Of a stretch of DNA of 64,000 nt, positions 34,615-45,110 are shown piece by piece (the first letter of the stretch is position 1; each line of letters starts with the position of its first letter). Where the stretch lies: the NCBI RefSeq assembly GCF_000764305.2, contig NW_025940776.1, positions 1 to 64,000 of the forward strand. The letters run 5' to 3'. Source of the stretch: Hyalella azteca (Eukaryota; Arthropoda; Malacostraca; Amphipoda; Hyalellidae). Made by a program: the position numbers and the translations under genes. Under the pieces are notes generated by a model. That model searched no databases and had not been told where the DNA came from. It saw only the letters and a program-made list of their open reading frames with translations.

Positions 34615-34960
34615 CCGGCCGGTCAAAATGCCGGTCGTTGATATTTCTCCGTATAGCCGTATAACTCGCGAACGAAGGAAAAATAGAAAAAATGGTCACG
34701 CTGAGGGTCAACACCGTCGCTGAGGAATTAGGTATTTATATACTAAGTTTCGTTTAAATCTGTTCAGTGGTTGGAAGAAATTCTTTGATCGCTGTTAATT
34801 TCGGCCCGTATCGCCATATAACTCACGAATAAAGGAGAAATTTAAAGAATTTTATCGAGTTAAACGTCACCGCTAGGTCCCAATGAATACGTGTTCAAGT
34901 TTTATGCATTCATAATGCAAGCTGCATTCATTAGTTTGGGAGATATTCTTTGATAATTGA
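34615..34960. repeat. Dispersed repeat with GTATAGCCGTATAACTCGCG
   Basis: Matches 60040-60380 in order: a TATAGCC(G/A)TATAACT start, CAACACCGTCG/ATATCACCGTT, TTTCGTT(T/C)AAATCTGTTCA, a second CCATATAACTCACGAA-type half and AAACGTCA(C/T)CG. The two halves resemble each other, so the unit may be an internal dimer. Near its left end GAGTTATACGGCTATACG is inverted with CGTATAGCCGTATAACTC, giving a short hairpin. Confidence 0.65.
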
Positions 34961-35227
34961 ATTTGGAGATTGGCCGTGGGACCGGCCACGAGTCCGGCTG
35001 TAAATTTGTCCGAGGCGTCCTGGGGTTCTAGTGCTGAAATAGTTGAAACTGCTAAATATTATATTGGCTTACTAAATGGGGTTCTATTTGTGAAATACAT
35101 ATTTGTGTTTAACTTTTCTATTTCAAATTTGTAGCGTACTAATTATCAAGAAAAAGGTGTTTGTTTCCATATGTGTCTGTGGGTGGGCCCTAGAAATTCA
35201 CTGGGGAGCCAAACTGGGCGCCAGCTT

Positions 35228-35248
35228 GAAAAAGTTTGGGAACCACTG
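35228..35248 (-). mobile_element. Solo hAT-type terminal sequence
   Basis: The reverse complement is CAGTGGTTCCCAAACTTTTTC, a sequence typical of hAT terminal repeats. No matching partner end was found to the left, so the element is truncated. Confidence 0.6.
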
Positions 35249-35500
35249 AACTAAACTAACTGGTCTGTCTCAGTCTAGTGACTCTAGTCTGATGATCATA
35301 CTGCTCAATAGGGGATGCATGCGAGAGGCCTGAGCTGAAGCATTGTTGGTTTCAAGTTCGTGTGGTGAGATGGGTCAATTGAGTACAGCTCCATATAAGG
35401 TGCCAGGATGACATTATCTATAGCATTTAGTAGGTTGATGTTGGCTCCAGGGATAATTTGAGAGTTAATTTGCTGTCTACGGCTGCGCACCCCTAAATAG

Positions 35501-35574
35501 ACTGGAGAACTGTTTGTTACCCGAGCGTTGCGGAGTCGCAACTCGCGCCCGACATCGCCGTGCTCAAGCAGCAG
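35501..35574 (+). CDS. Possible exon ending at a tandemly repeated donor
   Basis: Open in all three frames between an acceptor-like CCCTAAATAG and a strong donor GCAG|GTGAGTAA at 35575. One frame reads WRTVCYPSVAESQLAPDI. The overlapping minus strand is also open over 35592-35305. There is no recognisable domain and no partner exon, so this is tentative. Its value is that the sequence CTCAAGCAGCAG|GTGAGT at its end is the unit that expands in the array to the right. Confidence 0.25.
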
Positions 35575-35576
35575 GT

Positions 35577-35870
35577 GAGTAACGTGAGGCACTAAAGCAA
35601 AGGTGAGTCAGTGGGGTGCTCAAGCAGTAGGTGAGTCAGTGGGGCGCTCAAGAAGTAGGTGAGTCAGTGGGGCGCTCAAGCAGTAGGTGAGTCAGTGGGG
35701 CGCTCAAGCAGTAGGTGAGTCAGTGGGGCGCTCAAGCAGTAGGTGAGTCAGTGGGGCGCTCAATTAAGCAGTAGGTGAGTCATTGGGGCACTCAAGCAGT
35801 AGGTGAGTCAGTGCGGCGCTCAAGCAGTAGGTGAGTCAGTGAGGCGCTCAAGCAGTAGGTCTCATAAGTC
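35577..35870 (+). repeat. 28-base minisatellite repeating CAGTAG|GTGAGTCAG
   Basis: About ten units of GGGGCGCTCAAGCAGTAG plus GTGAGTCAGT, with small indels (for example CAATTAAGC at 35761). Each unit carries a 5' splice-site consensus on the plus strand. A diverged relative is at 36405-36536. Confidence 0.9.
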
Positions 35871-35939
35871 TCCTGCTGGGTTGCCTGTCTTTTGAGGTTG
35901 GTGGTATCACTCGTATCAGCCTGATAAGGGGGAGGGGAA

Positions 35940-36400
35940 AGGGGTGGTCTGCCTAAAAATAGAATTATTGCGCTATCAGCATAGGTGTAAAATATTTCAA
36001 AAATAAAGTAAGTTCTGACCTTATTAATTGTGCGGCATATACTAACGTAAATTTTTGGGTGAAGTATAGAAATATTCTCGAAGTCATATATCGTAATATG
36101 GAACGCAGTTCGTTTCCACGGTTAGCATGTGCCTGTTAGCTCAGTGGTAGAGCGCTCGTCTTATTAATGAGAGGACGCAGGTTCGATCCCTGTACGGGCT
36201 AAATAGTGTTTTTTTCGTCATTCATATATTTGTTGGCTGTAAATTTGGCTGTAAGCAGAAAACTTTAACTATATCCACGTTGAATTTTTAAACTGATTAA
36301 ATAGAAATGATGCATAAAGCATAAGCCATAACTTATACATTGTTAAATGTGACGTTTAGAAAGATATATCGCAGAACGTGCCTAGAATAATTACTGCGTA
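35940..36400. repeat. Duplicated tRNA-bearing unit, copy 1
   Basis: Flanks on both sides of the tRNA-like gene match 37930-38490: GAATTATTGCGCTATCA upstream, and AACTGATTAAA and TGTGACGTTTAGAAAGATAT downstream. So the whole unit was duplicated, not just a retroposed tRNA. Confidence 0.65.
36130..36201 (+). tRNA. tRNA-like gene, predicted anticodon UAU, possibly a pseudogene
   Basis: 72 bases fold as a cloverleaf: D arm GCTCAGTGGTAGAGC, anticodon stem CTCGT/ATGAG with loop CTTATTA (anticodon TAT), and T arm GCAGG-TTCGATC-CCTGT. The acceptor stem pairs TGCCTGT with ACGGGCT except for a U1:U72 mismatch. Base 37 is U where a purine is expected. A run of seven T at 36209-36215 could end Pol III transcription. 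It lies in a duplicated unit whose second copy is at 38124-38197. No CCA is encoded, as expected in eukaryotes. Confidence 0.55.
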
Positions 36401-36404
36401 ATCA

Positions 36405-36536
36405 AGCAGAAGGTGGGTTAGTGGGTCGCTCGAGCGGAAGATGGGTCAGTGGGTCGCTCGAGCGGGAGATGGGTCAGTGGGGCGCTCAAGCAGAAGGTGC
36501 GTCAGTGTGGCGCTCGAGCAGAAGGTGGGTCACTGA
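36405..36536 (+). repeat. Diverged minisatellite, relative of 35577-35870
   Basis: Five units of (G/C)GCTCGAGC(G/A)GAAG followed by GTGGGTCAGTG or ATGGGTCAGTG. Several have lost the GT. It is followed by CTACCTTTTGAGGTCGG, also seen after the first array (about 35890), so array and flank were duplicated together. Confidence 0.75.
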
Positions 36537-37199
36537 AGTCGCCTACCTTTTGAGGTCGGTGGGGAGGGGGGGGGTATCAGCCTGCTAAGGGGGAGCGGCA
36601 ATCTAGCAGCGGGAGGGGTATGGGGTGTCAGCCAGTGAGCTGCCTTCTCGCCTTGTCTGTTTCTGGCGTCCGTTCCGCTGCCCGGCACAAATGAATGGAA
36701 ACAAAGTGAATATGCGATCCGTGGCTGATGGCCGTTGTAAAGGCCTGACTCTGGATTGTCCTTTTTCAAAGCTCCGAATTCACTCGTCGTCTCGCACGGT
36801 CAAGCCACGCAACACAGCATTATAAGAAACTTGGATTTAAACAAGGTTCCGTGCGCAACGTCTCGTTCTTTTGTGTATCTTTGTTCATTGTACTGCCATT
36901 ACTTGTTCCTCCATAAATAATGTATTGAGCTGCATGATCATATTCTTCAAGCTTAGTTTAAAACATTTGAATAAGTTTCATAAGTCCGTATATTGTCAAC
37001 ATGCGATTGAAATGCAGTTTTTAAATGGTGCTTATATTATCGTCGGTGCTGCGCCACATCCAAACCAAAAAATCGAGTAATACAATAAGTTTTTAAATGC
37101 GCTCGTCGTGGATGCCGCATGTCCGCGCACTTAAAATTAACCGCCGGCAACTGCTTTGAATTTACCGCGCATGCGCAGTAGCGCAAACGTGGGAGACGA

Positions 37200-37920
37200 G
37201 CCGGGAATATTCGTGCTAGGCATTTCAAGACAACATATGCTCCTGCATAGTTTCGTCTAGTCTGTTCTTGAAGGCGTTCATACTCGGAGCGTCAACGATG
37301 CTTTCAGGAATGCTGTTCCACATGTCGTTGACTCGAAGCGAGAAGAAATGTTGTCGCGTGGATGTCTTGCAACGCAGTTTCATGGTTTATAGCCGTGGCC
37401 CCCTGGCCCTGGTGTTGGTTCTTGTTTCAAATTCTACTAATCATCATTCTGGGACCATGTATAAGCCATGAGCATACTTCAATGAGGTCCCCACGCAGTC
37501 GTCGATAACAGAGGCTTGACAGCTTCATAATCTTTAACATTTCTTCATAAGGCTTACCTTTTATTCCCGGAATAATCCTTGTTGCACGTCTTTGAACACT
37601 CTCGACTACATTTTTGTCCTTTTCTAGTTTTGGTGACCACACGGCGTTTCCAAACTCTAGGTTAGGACGCAAGACAGCAACAAACAACTGCTTCATCGCT
37701 TATGCATCTATGTACTCGTATGAGCGCCTGATCAGTCCAAGTCGTTGATTGGCTTTATTAACTTTAGCTTCAACATGCTTAGAATCATCATTTGCTTTTG
37801 TCGACTTCGACATCATCACTCTGTCGTTGCAACCGTGCCTTCATATACTGTAATCTTTCTGTTCATTATTCTTGCCAAGGTGGATTACTTTACATTTGTC
37901 AGCATTAAAACGCAGCTGCC
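37200..37920 (-). pseudogene. Jockey/CR1-like LINE, C-terminal end
   Basis: Minus-strand end of a LINE. LRFNADKCKVIHLGKNN near 37910-37860 is the conserved post-RT segment. LRPNLEFGNAVWSPKLEKD and VQRRATRIIPGI lie in the 37696-37427 frame, with YRRLRGDLIEV at its end. FFSLRVNDMWNSIPESIV and MNAFKNRLDE follow near 37350-37250. Frame changes separate these parts. The 5' edge meets the tRNA-bearing unit at about 37920. Confidence 0.8.
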
Positions 37921-38123
37921 ATGTATCAGCCCTTATCAGCGCATAAAAACCGAATTATTGCGCTATCACTATCAGTAGAAGTGTAAGATACTTAAAAATA
38001 GAGCAATTTCTGACGTAATTTAATGTACTTGAAATACTAACTTCAATTTTTGGATAAAGAACAGAAGTGAATCCAAGTCATATACCGTAACATCACAATC
38101 AGTTTGTTACAGCTTTTAGCATG

Positions 38124-38197
38124 TGCCTGTTAGCTCAGCGGCAGAGCGCTCGAATCGTATTCACGAGTGGTCGCAGGTTCGATCCCTGTACGGGCTA
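38124..38197 (+). tRNA. tRNA-like sequence, copy 2, probable pseudogene
   Basis: Same D and T arms and acceptor stem as 36130-36201, but the anticodon arm is rearranged (CTCGAATCGTATTCACGAG). The standard 5-base stem does not form cleanly and the variable region is two bases longer. If the loop is ATCGTAT the anticodon would be CGU. There is no strong T run downstream. Confidence 0.4.
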
Positions 38198-38489
38198 AAT
38201 CAAACATTTTGTCACGTATACGTATATTGGCCAGCAGTACATTTGGTTGTAAAGTGGAAACTCGAACTATTTTTACGCCTAATTTCGCAACTGATTAAAC
38301 CTCAGTGATGTTATAGACGTGAAATCTCGAATGATTATTTGATCAGCAAACTGCACAAGTCAAACTCAGTAGAAATGACATACGCTATGTAGCACGAAAA
38401 TAAACGACAAAAGCTTCGTCTCTGCGTAACTTTACTATGCAAGACTTTACTTAAACACTGTGAAATGTGACGTTTAGAAAGATATCGCA

Positions 38490-39950
38490 GTGCGCGCCTG
38501 GAGGTATGACTGCATGCGGCATTCGACGTCGATCGATGCTCGTGACGTAAGTCTGAGATAGATGTAATCCCGATAAGCGTGTAAAATCCTCGATCGGTCT
38601 ATGTCGCTACCCTTGCCAGTCGTTACCCTTGAGCGTGTAGTCTTTCTAATATGATATCCTATCCAGGCTTTTTTTCGGCATCGGTCAGCTTTCAAGTGGC
38701 CGAGGAATGGCCATCGGTCGGCTAAATCTAATTGCCTCTGCCGACCGCTGGTTGCACGGATTATTCCTCGCACCTCATCGAGTTCCCCTTCTCCGTACCA
38801 CCCGTCGTAGACTGACAGGTGTAATTTACGACGTGTTTCCCCTCATTCCTCCCGCAACGCCTGCATTTGAACTGTTAGTATACGGGTGTTTCACTGCACA
38901 TGAGAGTATGCTCGTAGATAACTAGTGTATGGTGAAAAATATCTACAAAATTGAGGCTGATTTGAATATGTATTTTATACCGAGCAATAGAGAATAAATA
39001 GTACTTCTTCCTTATGTCTCATAAGTTTTGATACGTCGCATATATAATGAACATCGATCTATAATATTTTCCTTTATCATAACTGATCATAACTTTTTGT
39101 TATTTTATATTGTAAATAAGAAAAAAATATAAATTGTAAATAAATGGCTGAATAAACAGGAAAATTGTTAGATTGATATTTATTTACGCGCGGAGTAATA
39201 ATGAATCGAAGTAGTGATAGAATCCCAAAGGGCCAAAGCCGAGCCTGCCTGACGGCTCGCGGTTCTCATCCTGGGGCCGGATTATCAAAACTTCGCATCT
39301 TTTTATACGTACGCACAATGAAACACGTGTTGCGTAAGTACACCCTAATTTTGGCATTATCAAAACTTTCGTACGCAAGACTCATCTGTAAAGCTATCAT
39401 CAAAATCATCTGGCTAACTGATCAATCAGAGGCTTTGAATTTGCTGTTCCGAACTCCTGTCGATTCTGTGCGCAAAGCGCGTGGAGAAAAGAAGGTTGTG
39501 TCGTGTCAGCGGCATCAGCGTAGACTGACTAGGGTAAAAATGGAGAAATGACTGAAACGTTATACAAATAGCAATGCACTTATTGTTGTGATCATCAATC
39601 AAAATTTCTTTAAATCAGGGCAAAGAATTGCACTATACCCATTCAAAATTAGAAGACTTTTTAGAGAGAACTAGAATTTAGAGAATGTTCAAGAGAACGA
39701 CTGTCAAGAGAACGAAATATCTGTACGGAGCTAAAAAAATGGTTGGCTTGTCAAATTCCATATAATTTTGAATCTAAAAGGCATGAGAATATTATTTTAG
39801 TAAATGATCATAAAACTCTTGGTCATGAATATCAACATTCGCTTGCAAATTAATTCACAAGAGGAAAACAAATTAGCTTCTGGCATAAACTCAATTGAAA
39901 TTTTTTCCTAAATGCACCGTTTAGCACGATCCCAAGAATTTATTATTCTT
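38490..39950. other. Unassigned stretch
   Basis: No convincing gene. TTATCAAAACTT(T/C)CG occurs twice (about 39284 and 39358), suggesting a small transposon remnant. Confidence 0.35.
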
Positions 39951-39954
39951 CAAA

Positions 39955-41403
39955 TCAAAAGACAAAGATCAATTTTATCAGGCACTATACGAGTCAATTT
40001 CCAGGATTCCCAAAACCAGCGGTTCATATCTCCTTAGGAACTTCAACGCGAGAGTGAGAGCTGATCGTGAGTCATGGCCCACCTGCCTGGGGAGATTTGG
40101 TAGGAGGCGTCAACGCCTGCTCACAGAGAGAAAATTTCGAACCCTTAAGCGTTTCAGTAGGTGATGAGTGTTTCGAGCTTCGACACGCCTAAATTGGTGC
40201 GTCTAGCGTCGCGTGGTCAGTGCGCCGAATGCTCTCATAAGAGGTGGTTGTGTGGGTCGGCGCTCACGAATGCCACGAATCTACACTGCATACGGTTAAT
40301 TGGCCCAACTCAATTTAGTTAGTTGTTTCAACTCACTGCTGTTCTTTAACGTCTATATTCTATATATTCAATATATTAGTCTATATTCAACTCTGCTTGT
40401 TAACGAGCGACGTCTATACCATTCAATCAAACAATAAGTTGATCATAGAATCAAAGATTATTCTGGTAGTACCGCACGCAACACTAAACAAACACTGCGA
40501 CTCCATGTGACTTAAGTCTCCGTGGCTCAGTCGGCGTGCGCGCATGGTCGCGCGCACTCGACTATAGTCTTGGCAGAGGTTCGAATCTCGGCGGGCGAGT
40601 AATAGTTTATTCAACCAAAGTTCGATAGAAGTGACAGCAAAGAGTGTAGTTTCATGATGACAGTACATTCCGATACAAATTGCGTAATAAATATATGTAT
40701 AAAAAAAATATGAGACTAATTCCGCTGTGAAGGAGAAAAGCGTTGAAAACAGATAGTGACGGAAAAATATAGTTTTCATACTTCTGGGAGGGAAGCAGCC
40801 ATGGATTAGACTGGGATCGACCGGAGGAGTTGAATATGTTGGAATGATTTCATAATGCGCTGGAAACTGGCCAATGATATTGCAGAGATCCTGAAAAGAT
40901 GGTCCCATTCTCCGTAGATTTTCTCGAAATCTCACATCAATCTCACTCGGAGAGGCCTTGAAACACTTAAGTGTCTCGAGACAGAGGTCAAATTTCTCTC
41001 AGGGCTGGAGCTCCTGTGTCGTCATGGCCTATGTGTGATCAACACATTCTTTAAATGCAAGGAAATCCACCAGGTGTCTTGGAGACACACGCGGTCTCAC
41101 CTCTGGCATCAGCTTGACCTCGTTATCACCAGAAGAGCGGAGATTAGAAACGTCCTGCTAACCTGCAGCTATCAGAACGCGGACTGCGATACGGATCACG
41201 CCCTCGTGGCCAGCAGGGTGAGCATGGCATCAAGGAGACTTCATCACTCAAAAGGTATGGGACACCCTCGTATAGATACCAACTGCACCCACGACCCTGT
41301 GAAGACCCGGCAGTTCGTCAGCAGTCTGGAAGCTGCTCTTGGTGAAGATGCACCGAAGGGAGATGACATTGACTGCAAGTGGTCACGCCATCGCGGCGGC
41401 TAA
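39955..41403 (+). pseudogene. LINE endonuclease domain split by a ~850-base insertion
   Basis: Plus-strand pieces of an endonuclease/exonuclease/phosphatase domain of a non-LTR element. RNFNARVRADRESWPTCLG near 40033-40090 corresponds to the conserved GDFNAR motif with GD changed. From about 40985, GLELLCRHGLCVINTFFKC, QVSWRHTRSHLWHQLDLVI and NADCDTDHALV carry the C-terminal SDH/TDH-type catalytic residues to 41403. The middle (about 40130-40980) is foreign, non-coding sequence including a tRNA-like motif. There is no reverse transcriptase after 41403. Confidence 0.75.
40516..40597 (+). tRNA. tRNA-like (Pol III A/B box) remnant
   Basis: CGTGGCTCAGTCGGC matches an A box and AGGTTCGAATCTC a B box, about 45 bases apart. 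The acceptor and T stems are poor. It may be a tRNA pseudogene or the head of a SINE that interrupted the LINE. Confidence 0.35.
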
Positions 41404-42855
41404 CGGTGCGACTGCGCCGTTAACGCTGAACAAAAAAACTAAGATTCAGTTTCAATTTGATTAATTACGGGTCATAGCTTCCGTAACCTTTTGTTCTGTG
41501 CCTTGCTGCTGGGTGACGTATGAAGTAGCTGCACCCTGAACATTTGATGACAAACTAATCTCACCCCTGCTACTTTACTTCACCTCTCTTTCAAGAATTT
41601 TCGGCTAATCGCTGCCTGACTCCACGACAGCAACTACCGGGGTGTCCATGTGACCCTTCCCCCCATAAAGGGGGGAAGGGAGGGGGCATTTTTTAAACGT
41701 ATTTTTCATATTCGGCCGTGTCTGTCCCGAACGTTTCAGGTACCAAATACGCGCGCCCCACGATCGCCCCAAGCTCGACAGAAATTTCATAAGATTCTAT
41801 TTTGGCGCTTATTTCGCTCCGGCAACCGGAACCTAAAGCGGACATAGAGCTTCTAATTTACACTGCCATAAGAACTTGGGGCGTCCGTGTGCCAGCGGCT
41901 GACAGGTCTTCGAATTTCGATAGGGTAGGTATCATTTCAATTTATATCGTGTCAACATTTTAGTTTAAAAGCTAATAGTCTAAACTTGAACTCAAAATTA
42001 TTCATTTAAATTACACTTTCAAAATATAATTCACAGTTATTTCAAAAGCTTCTTATACAGTAATCGGAAACAGTTTTATTAAGCAGCAAAAAACTTTTAT
42101 CTGGGCTAAAACAGTTATATGCGAGTAACTTATCAACGCAAATTTTAGCAAAGCATATAGCCGTACACTTTAGCCCATTGAAACTGTCGACCGGCGTTAG
42201 AGCGCACGGACCATTATCTGCCATACTTAGCGAGAAACCCGCTATATGGGCCCATGACCCGCGCAGTGGTCCCGTTGCCCTATGATAATATAAATCATTT
42301 TTTATGGTAAAAATTTCGTGTATTTTTCCTTGAGCTTGCGTTGCAAAATCCTGCGAATTAAAACGTGATGAAGAGAAGCTTGTATTTGATGTGGTGATAA
42401 TTCTACCAATTATTTAGTTACCTTTTTCCACTAGAGAGCAGATTGAGATGCAATCGAATATGTCTGCATTGGCTCGAGAAAGTTGTTTACTTACAAATGA
42501 AAATACCAACAAAAGCGCGAATTTTATAGTCTTCTATAATTTGTCGCTCATCATGATGATATATGTGTTCAAGTTAGATTGTCCAATATTACTAGCACGT
42601 CTCAGTGTTCTCGCTAGTGATAAGGAAGTTAGTTGAAATTAATATTGCATTTGCATGAGTCGTGGAATGTGTCATCTAATCTCTTTATATCCTATCCTAT
42701 CCAAAGAACAGGTGCGAATGGAGAAATATCTCATCTCAATTGACCCTTTGAATCATCTTATCCGTAAAACAGGCCGTACTGGGGCCGAGAAATTTTCCAG
42801 TTATTCGACACTCGAAAAAAACATCAACTGAGCTCCAATCTGAGATAGTTCAGCG
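41404..42855. other. Unassigned stretch
   Basis: No recognised gene. A G-rich/C-rich hairpin, CCTTCCCCCC / GGGGGGAAGG, is at 41655-41682. Confidence 0.35.
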
Positions 42856-43203
42856 CTGATATCTCTCACTACCTAGAAGCTCTGCAACATTCTCGCTTCG
42901 AATCACCGACATGTGGAACAGCCTCCCCGATGACATCGTTGGCGCTCCAAGTATGAACGCGTTCAAGAACAGACTAGATAAAGCTATGGAAAAATATATG
43001 TTCAGATTTGAAATGCCTAGCTCCTTATCGAACCCGGTGGAAGTCTAGTAGCTACTTCAAACTATCGCCAGTCATGAAAAGATCCGGTCAAATGACACGA
43101 GTTTAGATCTATGAACAAGGCACGAAAAGGAAAAGAATCGGCGACAGGCCACATCAGGCCTACATTTCAGCGCCGACATCATTATGTTATGTTATGTTAT
43201 TAA
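42856..43203 (+). pseudogene. LINE 3' end with ATGTT tail
   Basis: FASNHRHVEQPPR is out of frame, but the in-frame reading ITDMWNSLPDDIVGAPSMNA followed by FKNRLDKAMEKYMF is the same C-terminus as at 37200. The 3' UTR word GAAAAGAATCGGCGACAGGCC (also in reverse at 44700 and forward at 48930) is followed by (ATGTT)n at 43184-43203, the 3' microsatellite tail of this family. Confidence 0.75.
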
Positions 43204-43235
43204 GCGTTCACTGGTTCATAAAAAGGAAATCCACA

Positions 43236-43622
43236 ATGAAAACTCTTATACAGGCATTCTATGGGACTTTCTTCGTTATAGCGTCTACACAAAGTTGGAA
43301 AGGTAACTCAATCTAATTCGCTTATTTGGCCCATTTAATCTCTCTTTGAATTACAGTACATATGCTTTAGATTGGTCTTATAAGCTTCGACATTTTTAAT
43401 TATTTTAAACTAATTTACGGTTACAATTGACTTTCATTTTGGGGCAACATGCTCTTTTAATTTGTAATAATAATTGCCATATAATAATGTTAACAGAGGC
43501 TTTTTACAATTGCAGGAGGGGACGATTTCCGGTACCTAAAAGGCTTCGCGAACCTCGGCTTATCAGGCATTCATCACCAGTTCATGGAGTACACACCCAA
43601 CCTGCGCCTTGCAGATGGATAA
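43236..43622 (+). CDS. Predicted 57-residue secreted peptide, two exons
   Basis: Exon 1 is 43236-43302: ATG in context CCACAATGA, encoding MKTLIQAFYGTFFVIASTQS, a plausible signal peptide, and ending AAAG with donor GTAACT. Exon 2 is 43516-43622, after acceptor TTTTTACAATTGCAG; it continues in phase with GGDDFRYLKGFANLGLSGIH and ends LRLADG then TAA. The total coding length of 174 bases is a whole number of codons and the 213-base intron is GT-AG. There are no cysteines and no dibasic sites in the mature part, so it is not an obvious classic neuropeptide precursor or defensin. Its start codon lies 33 bases after a LINE tail. No family recognised; existence is inferred from splice and frame coherence only. 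Confidence 0.45.
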
Positions 43623-44664
43623 CGCACAATCGAGAGCGCCTGTGCCACGGGGTTGTGAGAGCTCTTATTTCATTCGGGTTTAGCAAAGCATTCCAATGCG
43701 AGTCTAGACGCAATTTTGTAGCGCGTATGCGTACTATGTTTGAAGTCAATTCAATATAGAACGTTGAACTGAAACCGGCATGAAATCAGCTGAAAACAAC
43801 AGGAAGTGAAATTTCTGAATTGAGTTTGGAAAAGAACTTTGGCCAAAAAATGATCTCTTATTTGAAATTATGCTCGTTTCTGATTTGAAAATCTGTATTA
43901 CCTAAAAGAAAGATAAGAGCTCAATGACAAGGTAAACAACGAGTTATATAGTTCTAAGAAATTACGAAAGAGCCGTTTTCCTATGTTATGTGGCACAATT
44001 TTACGGGAATAACTGCTGCCATTGCGACGAATATACCTTTGCGCATGGGGGCTGTACGTGTACAACTTTAAATTGACGGTAACTTGATACCATACCATAG
44101 TTACCTACATTGCCAAGTTCTAACGCAGCAGGTAAAAATTACTGATTTGCCGGCAAGAGGGTTGATTGTCACAATAAGTTCACGCCGCGGTTGGATCTGT
44201 TCCATGGAGGGCCTGAGTGATGACGTGCGTTGCAACGATGCAGCTAATCCCGAATTGAGGCACAATTCCAAGATGGCGTTCGGTGTGTTTGTATTTCAGT
44301 TTGTTTGCTTCAGTTCATGTTATCATTCATTAATCTCGGAAAAGGCATTACTTATATATTCATTTCCTTAATTTGTTTATGGAGAAACAAATTTCTGGAT
44401 AGAATCTTCTGATTATTCTTCGTGAAAAGAATTTAATGATATTTTCGACCGAACGGCGGAAAATATTGACGTTAGTCCTGGTTGTAGCCGCCGTTTTAGC
44501 ATTTTAATTTTTCATATTCACTGTAATTTGCAGCAAGAGAATTAGCCTACCAGGCGCAGTTCATTTTACATGCGCCACAGCATTCATTATTAGATCTTAA
44601 AAGAGATGCCTGTTATATCCCGAGGAACTAAGCTTCTCGGTTCATGGACTTAGAATATAATAGA
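43623..44664. other. Unassigned stretch
   Basis: No convincing gene seen. A 95-codon frame at 44084-44371 has no recognisable features. Confidence 0.35.
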
Positions 44665-45110
44665 AGTGTCGGCACTGAAGAAATAGGCCCATATGGCCTG
44701 TTGCCGATTCTTGAATTTTTCGTGACTTGATTCACAAGGGATCCGGCCTTTGGAACCCGATCTTTCCATAACTGACGATTGATTGAGATAGCTGTTGGAC
44801 TTATTGTCTGGTCGGTAATTTGCTAGGCATTTTAAGACTGAACATATGCTCCTGCACAGCTTCGTCTGTTCTTGAAGCCGTTCATACTCGGAGCGTCAAC
44901 GATGCTATCAGGGAGGCTGTTCCACATGTCGGTGACTCGAAGCGAGAAGAAATGTTGTCGCATGGATGTGTTAAAGGTTCGGGCGCACGACAGCAACAGA
45001 CAACTGCTTCATCGCTTCTGCATCTAGGAACTCGAAAGAGCGTCTGATCAGTCCAAGTCGTTGATTGGCTTTATTAACTTGACCTTCAATATGCTTAGAA
45101 AATTTAAACT
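44665..45110 (-). pseudogene. LINE 3' end, minus strand
   Basis: The reverse complement holds the 3' UTR word CAACAGGCCATATGGGCC (44680-44705) and, at 44840-45110, the same C-terminal coding segment as 37229-37700 (an internal deletion removes the VQRRAT block). Same family as 42856-43203. Confidence 0.7.

Noticed and set aside
35305..35592. 95-codon minus-strand frame at 35592-35305 as a gene
   Set aside because: No domain or splice context. It is antisense to the candidate donor and array and next to a truncated hAT end; possibly transposon debris.
40423..40935. 170-codon minus-strand open frame
   Set aside because: It overlaps the tRNA-like remnant and LINE-interrupting DNA, shows no domain, and its composition looks random.
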